Notes: generated from the sequence alone by a model not told the origin. Positions 46,332 through 58,172 are shown, counted from the stretch's first letter. The stretch: 64,000 nt of DNA from Cladobotryum mycophilum (GCA_036429605.1 JAVFKD010000013.1:186001-250000), one strand, 5' to 3'. Made by a program: numbers and translations.

Positions 46332-47000
46332 ATGAAATCCTTCTCAGCCACCGCCCTCCTCGTGCTCGGCATGCTTCAAGCTGCCGCAGCATCCCCCGGC
46401 CCAAGCCTATTTAGCAGAGCTGCCGATGTGGGATTCTGTGCCTGTTCCAATGGCGCGCTCTGCCAGGGCGATACCCCCCAATGCACTCAGGACAACAAGG
46501 GGGCAGTCGGATGCTGCCCATCTGGCACAAAGGCCCTTAACGGAGTGTGCAGAAATCTGACTGCCAACCTGTGCTCTGACGATACAACCATCTGCGACGG
46601 CGCCACGGCGCAATGCACACCCGACAACAAGGGAGCTCAACTCTGCTGCGCACCGAACATGAAGGGCATTAACGGACAGTGCATGGATCTGTCTTCCAAT
46701 CTGTGCTCCGATGGAACTACCATCTGCTCGGGCGGCACTCCCCAGTGCACAGTCGACGTCAGCGTCTATGCTGACAGCACCGGCGGCGCCTCAAGCCCTA
46801 CAGTGTGCTGTGCCAACGGCCAGAAGTCACTCAACGGCAAATGCTATGCTCGCGGTGCCAAGCTCATCCCCTGCTACCAGGATGGGCCCTGCGATTGGGG
46901 TGCCGGCTACTACTGTGCCTGGAACGCGGGCAACGCGGATTCCAAGTGCTGCAAGCTGGATCAATACTACAAGGGTACTCAGTGTGTTCAGAAGCCATAA
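46332..47000 (+). CDS. Cysteine-rich secreted protein with three internal repeats
   Basis: Single exon, 222 residues, starting AAAATGAAA. A signal peptide (FSATALLVLGMLQAAAAS) is followed by three repeats of about 38-50 residues with the pattern C-SxxTxxC-G-TxQCT-D-KGA-CC-NGxC (for example GDTPQCTQDNKGAVGCC and GATAQCTPDNKGAQLCC). A distinct C-terminal Cys block follows (CYQDGPCDWGAGYYCAW through KCCKL). The third repeat has an insertion of about 12 residues before its CC pair. All Cys sit in repeat positions, suggesting a disulfide-bonded secreted protein. Family and function are not known; candidates include a wall protein or effector-like protein. A strong TATA element suggests inducible expression. 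Confidence 0.82.
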   Translation: MKSFSATALLVLGMLQAAAASPGPSLFSRAADVGFCACSNGALCQGDTPQCTQDNKGAVGCCPSGTKALNGVCRNLTANLCSDDTTICDGATAQCTPDNKGAQLCCAPNMKGINGQCMDLSSNLCSDGTTICSGGTPQCTVDVSVYADSTGGASSPTVCCANGQKSLNGKCYARGAKLIPCYQDGPCDWGAGYYCAWNAGNADSKCCKLDQYYKGTQCVQKP

Positions 47001-49004
47001 ATCTGTCGAGTTCGAAATTCGCCTGAGCTGGGTAAGTATTCTGCAACGGGAGTGGGATGGGTGGGACTCGAAGGGTAACAATGGGTTTACGGCTGGTTCC
47101 GTCTGGAGCATAAAAGGGGCGATTTAATTTTAGTTGAATACCCACATTTTTGATCTAATTGCCCAAACTGGCACCCGTGAATATGATGACGTTCCTGTGA
47201 TACATCTTTCATGCAGATTGTGGGCATACTCAAAGTTCAGTACGGATTTATTAACAGCCCTATCAAAGGAGGACTGACGCACGATAGCTGTAAGACAGCT
47301 AGACCAATGTATTTGCCTCCGTCTGCTTTAGTATCCAGTATTCCCCGCACAAGATAGCGGCAGATGCATTGATCAAGACACAGGCCGTCTCGACACTTTC
47401 AATAATTGCTACCTAATGGTGTTGGTCATATGCTAATGCTATTTGGCCGGGAACATATCTGCCCGGATTATGTTTCTAATTAGTGGATAAGTGGGGAGGA
47501 GGGGAAAACAGCCGCCTGGTCTAGCATTATCCTCTTTCCAGACTGTTGGCAGCCTAGCAAAAGCATAGAAACAATGCATGATATAATGCGAAGCAGAGTT
47601 GTTATATTAACCACAGCCAGCGATGATGATATGCTGTGTACTACTCATATCGGACATCGCGAGCATGATTGGTTGGGGTTTGTTATGGTTATGTAGGGTA
47701 TCTATTCATATCCATGCATCCGTCCCATACAAAATAACTCTTTGTATGACTGCAGCAGTCTTGGTAGTGATATTTTTAGCTATTTATATGACGAGAAGTA
47801 CATTGGTTAATTAATTAGTCATGACTTGGTTAAAATCTCGGTTCGCTTGAGGGATTCAATACCCGCTATGTACTTACTGGTTGGCGACTCGGCAAAAGGC
47901 CCATCGCATGCAAGATTTCGTTCTACACCCTTGTCTACTTGTGTGCGGCCCACAAGGCTTCTCGATGTCCGGCTATGGGATTTAGTGATAAGCACCAAAA
48001 TGAGGTCTGAGTCGAGGTCTGCTCGTAAGATATCGCACGTGGCTTCAATGTACGATCATCCTTCGTCCGAATTGGACGAGGCTAAAGCGGTAATCCCGGC
48101 CGGATCGTCGGACGGTTGGCGTCGTCAGTCCGAGATGGCAGACTGCGACTAGTTTAAACACCTAACCCATTCTATTAAATAGGAAGTCGGCTTCTTCTTT
48201 GGGTAAAGATGTTGTCTCACTGCGACCACTCGACCAATCCCACTTACGCCACTGTCTCGATGCCTTTGATGAGGGAGTAACTGATGAATTGATGGCCGTA
48301 AGACTTGTTTCTGCACGATTCAATATCGCTCTGGCAGTATATTATGAGGGTAACGTAGCAATCATTCATTGTATATCCTACTTATGCACCGAATGATGCT
48401 CCGAAACGAACAATGTAACCCCACTACTTTATCCGAAGACTAACCCTGCATCTGTTTACTCAACAACCTCGTATAGCAGTGTCACCAGCCTGTTTAAGGT
48501 CCCGCTACTGTGACCGCTTATCATACCATATACTCCGTAAATTAGATCTAATAAGCCAATGAACACCATTACCGCGTTACAAGTCTCCGCATCGTAACAA
48601 ATTCAAGGAAATAGATTGGCCTTTACAAGTGTAACAAGACAGGCAAAGGTTCCAAGTGTGAGACATGGGGATAATGCGGTAATAAAGATAAGGGTAGTCT
48701 AGAAGAAACATGAACCTGTCACAAGGGCCGCTCATGAAAGATGCAATAGCATAACTGTCACAACTTGGTGACATAAGCGGCATGCAAAGAACGCTTACCT
48801 GAGACACCCTCTTCTCTTCTGAGTACCGTTATTACTAAAGAATAATAGTCCTCAGAACGCTAGTACCTGCCTAAACAAGAACATTGTATCTGTATAGGGT
48901 CGTAGAGATATATAGATGATAGTAGAGCGCACGATCTAATCGATCTTCTAACAAGGCCATCTCCATCCGCCGCATCTATTCTTTTGAGAGGATACGATTT
49001 GACG
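47001..49004. other. Intergenic region, no gene supported
   Basis: About 2 kb, AT-richer than the gene-dense part. Short frames (for example 47826-48152, plus) show no conserved text. Confidence 0.4.
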
Positions 49005-51420
49005 ATGCGATACAGTGCCTTTTGTATTACTGGCTTTGTAGCGGCCATCGCTGCCTCATCTACAGGAGATGGACCTCCTCCACACAACCAGGGGAGATAT
49101 TCGATCCCGTTTGAGAAGCGCGCAACACCCATCGGCAAGAAACTGGCTGTTCGAGGCAACACAGGCGACCTCCCAACCGTCCCGCAGCAGTATGTCTTGC
49201 CGCAATCATATCTTGGAGTAATGAGTTAGAGAAGACTGATTAAAAGTATGTAGGTGGTGGATGAGGATGTACGTGGGAACACCACCACAGGAGCTCTACA
49301 TCCTCCCTGACACAGGATCAGGCGACTTCACCATAGAGTCAGATCTCATGGACCCCTCAATTCGCGGCACAGGCCCAATCTACAGTCCAGGCTCCTCCAG
49401 CTCTTCGTTCCAGGTCCAGGGATACACCTACTCAGAGTGCTATGGAAGCGGTTACTGCGACAGTGGGGTTGTGTACACGGACGTTGTTACTCTAGGTAGC
49501 CTCGCCGTCCCTGGTGTTCCAATTCAGGTTGAAAATAATGCTACGGATAGAGGAGGCAGCGATACTGGAAATGTTGGGCTCAGCTTTGGAACACCGCAAG
49601 CGGCTGATCCGCGAGGTGTCTCCGGCTTCTTGTGGTCCATCAGATCTTCTCTTGACGGTCAGTGCCCCTCATTGAGCGATGCAGCAATTGCTAACTATTT
49701 CCGAAAATAAAGCTGGCGTGTTTACCGTTGAATATGACGAGTCTTCTAATGCGGGGGTGTTCGAGTTTGGCTATGTTAATCCCTCCAAATTCACCGGCGA
49801 CATGGCCTACGCACCGCTCGACACCTCATCTCAGAGCGGCGGCGAGTGGATCACAAGTTTTAGCGGTTTCATAGCCAACGGCACTTTCTGGGTCTACAGC
49901 TGGAAAGTCATCCTCGACACCGGCACTGGTGGCTCCTCCGTTCCACGATTGCTTGCAGACTACTACTTCTCTCAGGTGCCTGGCCATCAGTGGAACGCCG
50001 ACTGGAATCAGTACCAGTACCCATGTTCGGAACAGCTGCCTGACTTAATCATCGGTATTGGATCGGACGCCAAGTTCACTATCCCTGGACATTCTCTTTT
50101 CGCACTTAGCCTTGATGGTACTAACTGTCTCTCCAAATTGGGCGTTGGCGACGATGGCGTCTATATGTTTGGGGAGAACCTCATGGAAACGCTCTTTATA
50201 GTCTTTGACTTTGATAATGCCCAGATGGGTTTTGGACAGAAGGCAACATCTGGGTCGTCTCCTGGAACTGGAATCACCCCTCCGCTCCCTGCTCCTGAGC
50301 ATGCTGGTTCGGTGAGTTAAGCGTCTCACTTTTCACTTCTTTTTCTTCTTCTTCTTTTTTCACCAACAAGCCTCATTCCTGTTCTCATTCTGTTCTTACC
50401 CTTTGTACCGCGACTGTACACGCTGACCAGATGATGATGCGCGATCCACTCTATAGGCATACGCATGTACTAGCCACGATTTTCAGGGAACATGCAACTG
50501 GATTGCATGGTCTAACTTTGGCTGTGTAAACCTTGCTAGCTTTCCTTTGTAAGTTCCTCCGTACTCAGACCCCTTTTCCTTTCTAGCACTGATGGCAAAA
50601 TAGTAACTATAACGTGGGCTCTTTTGGTCCGGGTGGTGGGGTGTGCACTCTGTACAGGTGAGCTCCCAAAACTCCAACCTCTCACCGGGGGGGAAGCATT
50701 CCCACCTCCTGTTGTTGAGGAGTTATAGGGAAATGATTGGATTACTGACTGACCTTATGCCAAGCGACTCGATCTGCCAACAGCCCATCCCTTCAATGTC
50801 GGGCGTGACAGACCCCGGCCTCTCAGCTATCGACAATCAGGTCGCCAGCATTATGTGCACGAACGCTGGAATAGGTCCTGTCGGCACTGGCTCGGTATGC
50901 TGTTTCCCGATGCTTCCTTGAAGGAATTAGCTCTCTTCTCCTGTCAAGGCTCTCGTACTGATTCGTGTTTGGGGTTCTGCTATAGATCTACTTGTGTACC
51001 GAGCAGAACTGGCAGGGCACCTGCACCAACTTCAACTGGAGTAGTTACGCCTGTCAAACTTTAACAGATACCTAGTAAGTCAATCAAGTCCCACCTTTGA
51101 TAGAGTGGGATGTAACTCATTTTGGATGATCTTACTAACGAGCACACTTCAGTTTTAAAAGAGTAGGGTCAGCGGGCCCCAATAATGGCAACTGCATGTT
51201 TTATAGGTATGATTTACTTGCCTCTTGCATCCCGAAACCTTTTATCTCATCTCTTGAATCATGGCGTATCACCAAAGTCCACTAAGAATTACTTACTCAC
51301 ACTCCCCTTTGAAACAGCGACGCTCATTGTGCATATCCTGCCTCTACATCGTCTCTGTCTAATCCTGGTCAGGCGACCTTATCTTATGGTAATACGGCGG
51401 AAGGTTTTATGTGTATCTAA
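49005..51420 (+). CDS. Pepsin-like aspartic protease with two C-terminal six-Cys modules
   Basis: Nine exons by my reading: 49005-49189, 49254-49657, 49713-50311, 50457-50548, 50604-50657, 50765-50894, 50986-51074, 51153-51206 and 51318-51420, total 569 residues, every junction in frame. A signal peptide and short propeptide precede an A1 protease with active-site DTGS (81-84) and DTGTGG (265-270). Residues 397-488 and 489-569 are two copies of a module with spacing C-x8-C-x9-C-x20/21-C-x7-C-x26/27-C, each coded by three exons with the same phases and an identical 54-base middle exon. Two acceptors are AAG rather than C/TAG (49711-49712, 50763-50764), so those are less sure. A split into protease plus a separate Cys-rich gene is the main alternative; in that case the protease would stop at 50318-50320 within the donor. 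Confidence 0.72.
50457..51420 (+). repeat. Tandem exon-triplet duplication coding two Cys modules
   Basis: Unit 1 (exons 50457-50548, 50604-50657, 50765-50894) and unit 2 (50986-51074, 51153-51206, 51318-51420) share exon order, intron phases 0, 2, 2 and residues such as QGTC, VGSxGP and YSD before the fifth Cys. This is a clear internal duplication that included the introns. Confidence 0.75.
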
Positions 51421-53460
51421 TATTGCCTTCCGTATATCTATGAACAACCTTGCTCTCTCAAAGTCGCAAAGAGAACTTCTTGTGGTTGTGTTTGGAAGGC
51501 TTATCAAGAATCACCTTTATTCTAAACAAGGATAGTATCATACTGGGTTGAAGAGATTTTAGGACCATATCAAATATTATGCTCTATGATGGTAGAGTTA
51601 AGATTAAAGTGATAGTAGTCAATAAGAGGGTGAGCCACACTACCCACCTTTTCTCGAAGCCCTTCTGACTCTCTTCGTTCATTTCGTCTTATGTCATATC
51701 TCATTCTTCCTAGGGGACTAGGCAAGGTACGTTTAAATGCCTCTATACACGTATAGAGTCGCGATATAATTCTATACTTGTCTCATTCACCGCTCCTTAC
51801 CTTGGGAATGCGCCGAATGGGCTCTTCATATGAAATACGCGTTAACGATATTGATCATGTATAGTTACATGATCTATATCCTATGCATTGCCCAGCCTGT
51901 TTTTTCTTCTTCCTGTATAATTCAGACTGGCATGTCCAGTCAGCTCCCGCGATCGCGATTTAAGCAATGCCTGCGTAAAGATGGTCGGAAATAACATAAA
52001 GGTCGTTACCCAGATGTCTGATGATTAGAGTGAAACCACGGGGCTTGTCCCCATAGCCACAAGAATCCGTAGTTCCGACTAAACCATCTATGTCAATCCG
52101 TTCTCTAACCTTTTCTTCATGACTTGCCTTGAACTCTAGTTTTAAGTGATGAAGTGAGAAATACCTAGTGAAATGCTTCCTCCCTATAAGTATTGGGAAA
52201 CTGATATAAAAAGGTTGGGCGGCTATATCAGGTATTGAATCCACAATCCTGCAGCTGTGGGGATCTATATCAAGTTACAGCGTCCAGGTATGAAAGGAAG
52301 AAATAAAGAGGCTTTCATCGTGGACGCTCATATTGTTCTTTGTAATCGCGAGTAGGTTGTTCTTGAGGAAGGTAGATGACTCGAGACGCGTAGGCCGTGG
52401 AAGACCTTTTAGCTGCTGAGACGAGCACATATGACCAGATGTGTTCCGCAGAGTTATGGATATCTTCCAATGATTCTCCGTCGACATTATGCATATGGAT
52501 ATAGAGAGATTATGGAAGTTGCTCGAGAATAAGGGCAAGGGATTCTCCCCAGATTCCTCCATCGGTAACATTTACTGATCAATTGGTTCGGGGGTTGCAT
52601 TATCACGGCTAACTGCGTGCAAAATTCACGAACGGATGGGTTCCGTTGCTGGTGGCGTGTGCGATGACCGCTGTTTCTTCTTGTAATCGACAGAAAAGTC
52701 AGTTGGTGTTAAGGCTTGTTTGATCGGATGGAGATCTAAGAATCGAGCAAAACGTAGGAATACGGATCTCCTTAACTAGTCTGCGGAGGGTTCTATGCAC
52801 ATATGTACTTCTATGGCCCTAATGAAAGATTCTCCATCATAGTGATTAGTTCCTCTATTTCTGCTTTCTGAAGTAGCTGGGCGCTACTTTCGGAGCTAGG
52901 AAACTTCCATGACAGATACTTCCCGCGTTTAAGTCTAGCTGTATCCCACAGTTGATGAAAGCTATCTAAGGTATTGGCGTCCAGCTGCATAGGGTTTGGG
53001 TCGAAATGCCAGGACAATACTAGCCGCGACCTTTCCCCAGTTGAGTTACGCTGCGGGGGTGATGTGGGCATTTTCTGAGTTGGTGTTTAGGATAGCTTGG
53101 GGTTCTGACTGGGATAATACCCGTTAGGGTGACTTCGTTCAAATGTAAGATATGACTAACCATTCGATAGAACACATTTCGGCTGTTATGCAAACACCTC
53201 CTTCAGCTCCATATAACTGGGTGGGTATTTCTTCCAGAGGTTGACAATACTAGGCTTCGTTTTGAGAACAGTAAATTAACTCTCATACTGGCCTTGAGAA
53301 ATCTAGGCTGACTCCTTACGATCTAATGTTGTATATGACTCTGGCGAGTGTTCAGCGCGCACGCTCTTTAAGCTGAGGCGGACTGCGGGGTGTGTTGGGT
53401 GGGGCGCGGGAAGAACATCGGCTAAACTTTACAAAGGTCCTTCGTAGAGGACTTAGATTA
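51421..53460. other. Gene-poor region with possible minus-strand remnants
   Basis: Minus-strand frames at 53071-52811 (contains SFHQLWDTARLKRGKYLSWK), 52571-52275 and 52244-51960 have protein-like composition but no recognised domain and could not be joined. They may be pieces of one degraded gene at the edge of the AT-rich block. Confidence 0.3.
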
Positions 53461-54554
53461 CTAGACATTAGTTGTTTAATCTTAGAATATATATACACAA
53501 GTAATAGAAAAAGTAATTATTTTACTATTATTATTATTTATTATGTGGGATTTTTATTTATTTATAAAGAGCAAATTATAATAATAATATTATTGTTATG
53601 AGCACAATGTGTGAAGCAAGCTAGCCAGTGTTTATCTAGTAGATCAGCGATTAAAGTTATAAGGGGTTAGCAAAACTGCTATTACTAACGAGGTATAATA
53701 TCATAGATTAAGGTCAAGAATCAAGATCAAGCAATAAGATTACGGCTATTGTAATGGAGCCAGGTGTACTTTAGCATAAGGAAGCTTATTGTTTAATTTG
53801 TGATACTGGAAAAGCAAGTGCCGGGACAGCTCGGGGGATAAAAAAGAATTATTTGTGCCTTAAAAGAGTAAAATCAATAATTATTTTTTTGTTTTTATTT
53901 GTTTAATTTAATTATTTTTATTTTTATTCTTATATTAATAGTACTTATATATTAATATTAATCTTTTCCTCTTATATAAGATAATTAACTTAATATAGAT
54001 TTATTAAAAGAATTATTTTTATATGAAGTGAATTGTTAATAATTAACTTCAGTTCTACTAATTATTTAAATATTTAATAAGTTTTTAAATATTTAATAAT
54101 TTTATATTTACTTAATAACTTAACTTTTTAAAAATAAGTTAACTTATTAAAATATTTTTTTCTTAATACTTTTAAAAAAAACTATAATATTCTAAATGTT
54201 TTCTAATAGAAATAACCTGGATTATATTATTGTAATGTTCTATGTGTTTTCTAATAAACATAACGTAAATCATAGCTAATATCAATAATATATTAAGATA
54301 ATATTAACTAATAGAGTAAAATATTCTAGTTTAATTATTACTTACTGTAATAGCAAAAGAAAACATAATAATAAAAGAGAATACAATAGCCTAAAAGCTT
54401 CCACTAGTCTAGGGTAATCCTATTAAAGCTATAATCGTAAACAAAAGATTATTTAATATCCAGATAATTAACACAACTTAGATTAATTATTGGTGCTTAG
54501 TTTAATTTAAAAATAAAAAACAATAATAGATTTATATTTAATTAATTACTTTAA

Positions 54555-54564
54555 ATAAAAGAAA
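54555..54564 (+). repeat. Left target-site duplication of the SINE
   Basis: ATAAAAGAAA, identical to the right copy at 55111-55120. Confidence 0.8.
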
Positions 54565-55110
54565 GAGGGAGTGGCGCAGTGGTAATAGCGCTTGGTGACC
54601 TATCTCGAAAGGTCGTGGGTTCGAATCCTGCCTCCCTCACACTAAGGATAAGTTTTGCTTTGGCTGTGGCAAATTAGCTTATCCTTAGATTACCCGAAGC
54701 CTGATTGTTAGAAAGGCAGCACTAGAAGCAGGATTGGTTCCCCTGCTTCTTCACCAATAGCAGAGCTTATACGAGGTAGGCTCTGCATGGAAAAACAATA
54801 TCCCGCAGTACTAACAAGGATCCTTGCAGAAGGGCTATGCCTAAGAAAGGGCTATGCCTGGTAAGGAATTTGAAGGTCAAGGGAAAAACTAGTTGTGTGT
54901 GCCCTTAGGGGCCAGGGCAAAGGGGTATACATAAAGCGTGGGAATAGGAGTAAGGAAGCTGTATATTTAGAAAAACACCATTACTTGTACTGCCAGCTTG
55001 AAGGCTGGCCAGCTAGCTGCTATATTAGTACTCTTAGAGTCTAGATAGTTAGGTAGCCGCTTCATAGGCCTCCGGCCTCCATAAGCGTAATGAATGAAAA
55101 AAAAAAAAAA
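54565..55110 (+). mobile_element. tRNA-derived SINE, intact-looking
   Basis: A 546-base island of normal GC in the AT-rich block. Its head has Pol III promoter boxes: A box TGGCGCAGTGG (about 54572-54582) and B box GGTTCGAATCC (54618-54628), with GAGGGAG and CTCCCTC ends pairing as in a tRNA acceptor stem. The body contains an 11-base inverted repeat (CTAAGGATAAG at 54642-54652 with its complement at 54678-54688) and a doubled GGGCTATGCC motif. It ends in a 14-A tail (55097-55110). The flanks ATAAAAGAAA at 54555-54564 and 55111-55120 are a perfect 10-base target-site duplication. It carries no protein; movement would need a LINE reverse transcriptase from elsewhere. It must have inserted after the flanks were mutated. 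Confidence 0.85.
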
Positions 55111-55120
55111 ATAAAAGAAA
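55111..55120 (+). repeat. Right target-site duplication of the SINE
   Basis: ATAAAAGAAA directly after the poly(A) tail, identical to 54555-54564. Confidence 0.8.
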
Positions 55121-55329
55121 TAATAGAAATTACTATTTAAATGCTATAATTCTAAGAATAAGAATAAAATTAATTAAGTTAAATAAATAGAATAAAGAAT
55201 TAATTAATAATACTATTATATAAAAACATAAATAATTTCTTTTTATTCTTTAAGCTATATTAGTATTTATTTTTTAAATATTTTAAATTAAAGAGAAAGG
55301 TTTCTTATAGTTAAGTATACTTGCTCTTA

Positions 55330-55640
55330 TTATAATATTAATAATAAATAATTATATTTATAATTAATTAAATATATAAAAGTATATTAGTTAATATATA
55401 TAATAATAAGATGTATTAGAATTAAAATAAATATTAGATTCTATTTTAATAAAAATAAACTAATAATTTAATAAGTATAATAAATTAAATTAATTTTATT
55501 TAAATTAACTTTAATTAATTATATTATTTAAGGTTTTATTGTAAGTATATTTTAATTTATAATTTATATAAGTATTATTAAAAATAAGTTTATTTTTATA
55601 AATAATATAAGTATAAGATTAAATTATTATGTATTATTCT
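55330..55640 (+). mobile_element. Decayed LTR copy D (direct)
   Basis: Aligns by eye with the later part of the LTR-like repeat at 57697-58172, with many C-to-T type differences. The sequence after each copy (55640-55900 and 58172-58440) is also similar, as expected for LTR plus leader of the same retrotransposon. Confidence 0.55.
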
Positions 55641-56164
55641 TTTTTAAAATTTTATTTTTAAAATGTATTAATTTTATAAAAATATTCATATATATATTCT
55701 TTTTTAAAATTTAAATTCTTGTATAGGTTTTACTTTTTTTAGTTTTATAATATTAAAATCACTAATAAAAACAACTAATTTTATTTAAAAAGAATAATAT
55801 TTAAAATCTTATAAGATTTATTATATTAATTAATTTTAAAAAGTCTTTTTATATTATTAATACATAAGAATATATTATTATTAAAAGTAACTCTTTTATA
55901 GAATAAGTCTTTGTAATTCATTTAATTGTATTTGTTAATTATAATAAATAAGTTTAATTCTGCTTTATTAAGATTTACATTTTATATATTCTAATAAAAT
56001 ATTTATTATTTAATTATATATATTATTACTTTTAATTATATAAAACCTAATTACTTTTTCTTTTATAAATTCTTATTTATATAATTAAATTCCTTTTAAC
56101 TATTATAATTATATACTTAATTCCTTTTATTTATATTCTATTTATGTTATTAAAGAATAGTAAC

Positions 56165-56322
56165 TTAGACGATTAAGTAAAAAGCTCATAAGGTCAGGTA
56201 GGGTCAATTGTATTACAATACTTAAGCTTAATGAGTCTAAGAGTTATACACTGCGATCCGTGAACGCAAGCCCATTAAGACCTAGCGTCACGTAAGGTGC
56301 ATACACCTAACGCTCCGTCTAA
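56165..56322. repeat. GC-richer island with short inverted ends
   Basis: A 158-base patch of ordinary composition inside the AT-rich block. It begins TTAGACG and ends CGTCTAA and contains small hairpins (AGGTG-CATA-CACCT). It could be a tiny non-autonomous element or a surviving patch of an older repeat; no target-site duplication was found. Confidence 0.35.
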
Positions 56323-56880
56323 TAATCCTATTATAATTTAGTTATATTTATTATTTAATTTAAGTACTTAATTTATTTTTAATTGTTTTTTATTTTAGTA
56401 ACTTTTTATTTAGCTTTTAGTTTAGTTAGTAACTAAATTCAGGTTTAAGTGCTTTAGTTACTTACTTAGTTACTAAGAATAATAATTGTAGTTATTAATT
56501 GTATATATAATTTATTATTTAAAATAACTATAATATTAAGTATAAAAAAAGAATTTATTTATTTATAACGTATAAATGATTTTAAAAACTTAAGTATGTA
56601 TAGAAAATTTAGTTTTTTAAAAACTTTTATTTTTTAATTTATTTATTATTATAGTAAATATATTATATAAGAAGTATAAATGAGTTTAGATTTAATTAAA
56701 TTAATTATTTAAAGTTTAATTCTAATAATATTATTAAAGCTTTTAGTATAATAAAAGGTTAAAGAGATATGTTAAAATCTAAAGTTAGTTAATAGTTTAT
56801 ACTCTTAATTTTATTTTATAGTTAATATAGTCTTAAGGTAGTATTATTTTTATATTTATTATTATATTTTATTAAATAAT

Positions 56881-57362
56881 TATAAAAACCCGACCTTACA
56901 CTTATGTTATTTATAGAACTAGACTTACTTTTAATAATATCTATATAAGCTATTAATTAAAACATAACTATAATAAAATCTTAAATAATATAGTTAATTA
57001 TAATTAGCTTAAATAAAATTAATTTAAGTATATTTAATAGCTTAAATAAGATTAATTTAAGTATATATAATAGTTTAAATAGGATTAACTTAATCTATTA
57101 TAATTATAAGATTATTAGTTTATTTCTATAAAAAATAAAACCTTATATTTATTTAGATTATAATAAACCTAATTATAATATATATTAGTTTATATTCTTT
57201 TTAATATATTTAATTAGTTATTATTATAATTATTTACTATTAATAAACTAATATTTAAACTATAATATATTAAACCTATTGTTTAATCTTGTTTTAATCT
57301 ATTACTAATATTAACTATAATCTAGGTTATTTTTATTAGGAAACGCTTAGAATATTATAATA
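56881..57362 (-). mobile_element. Decayed LTR copy A (inverted)
   Basis: Near-complete inverted copy of the repeat at 57697-58172: it runs from a CTTATGTTATTTATAGAACT segment near its left end to an AATCTAGGTTA...AATATTATAA right end. No internal coding region is attached on either side. Confidence 0.6.
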
Positions 57363-57390
57363 ATTGAATAATAAATATATTAAAAATATA

Positions 57391-57690
57391 TATAATAACC
57401 CAATGCACTTATATTATCCATAGAACTGGACCCACTTTTAATAATACTTATATAAACTATTAATTAGAAACACAACCATAGTAAAACCCTGGGTAATATA
57501 ACTAATTATAATTAGCTTAAACGAGATCAACTCGAGTATATTCAATAACTTAAATAAAATTAATTTAAATATATATAATAATTTAAATAAGATTAATTTA
57601 ATCTATTATAATTATTAGATTATTAATTTATTTTTATTAAAATAAAATCTTATATTTATTTAAATTATAATAAATTTAATTATTATATAT
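57391..57690 (-). mobile_element. Truncated LTR copy B (inverted)
   Basis: Inverted partial copy with ACCCAATGCACTTATATTAT at its left end, the least mutated version of this part. It ends where copy C begins, so B and C form an imperfect inverted repeat. Confidence 0.6.
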
Positions 57691-57696
57691 ATTAAT

Positions 57697-58172
57697 TATA
57701 ATATTCTAGGCATTTCCTAACAAGGATAACCTAGATCATGGTTAATATTAGCAGTAGATCAAAGTAAGGTTAAGCAATAGGTTTAATATATTATAGTTTA
57801 GGTATTAGATTATTAATAATAAATAATTATATTAATAACTAATTAAATATATAAGAAAAAGATATAAACTAATATATATAATAATTAAATTTATTATAAT
57901 CTAAATAAATATAAGGTTTTATTCTAATAGGAATAAATTAATAATCTAGTAATTATAATAAATTAAATTAATTTTATTTAAGCTATTGTATATGCTTAAA
58001 TTAATTTTATTTAAGCTATTAAATATACTTAAGTTAATCTTATTTAAGCTAATTGTAATTAGCTATATTACCTAGGGTTTTACTATAGTTATATTTCTAA
58101 TTAATAGCTTGTATAGGTATTATTAAAAGTAAGTCTAGTTCTATGGATAATATAAGTACATTAGGTTATTAT
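57697..58172 (+). mobile_element. Decayed LTR copy C (direct)
   Basis: About 476 bases from AATATTCTAGGCATTTCC to TACATTAGGTTATTATA. It keeps more C and G than copies A and D. A further piece of the same end is present at about 54181-54330. Assignment to LTR rather than another dispersed repeat rests on size, solo copies in both orientations and the shared downstream leader. Confidence 0.55.

Noticed and set aside
49658..49712. Frameshift inactivating the aspartic protease
   Set aside because: A GTCAGT donor, GCTAAC branch-like site and AAG acceptor give an intron that restores the family text (SSLD|AGVFTVEY), so no shift is needed.
54565..54640. A working tRNA gene
   Set aside because: A and B boxes and acceptor-like ends are present, but the anticodon arm does not fold with a 7-base loop and T33, and the unit continues into a body with a poly(A) tail and target-site duplication, so it is the head of a SINE.
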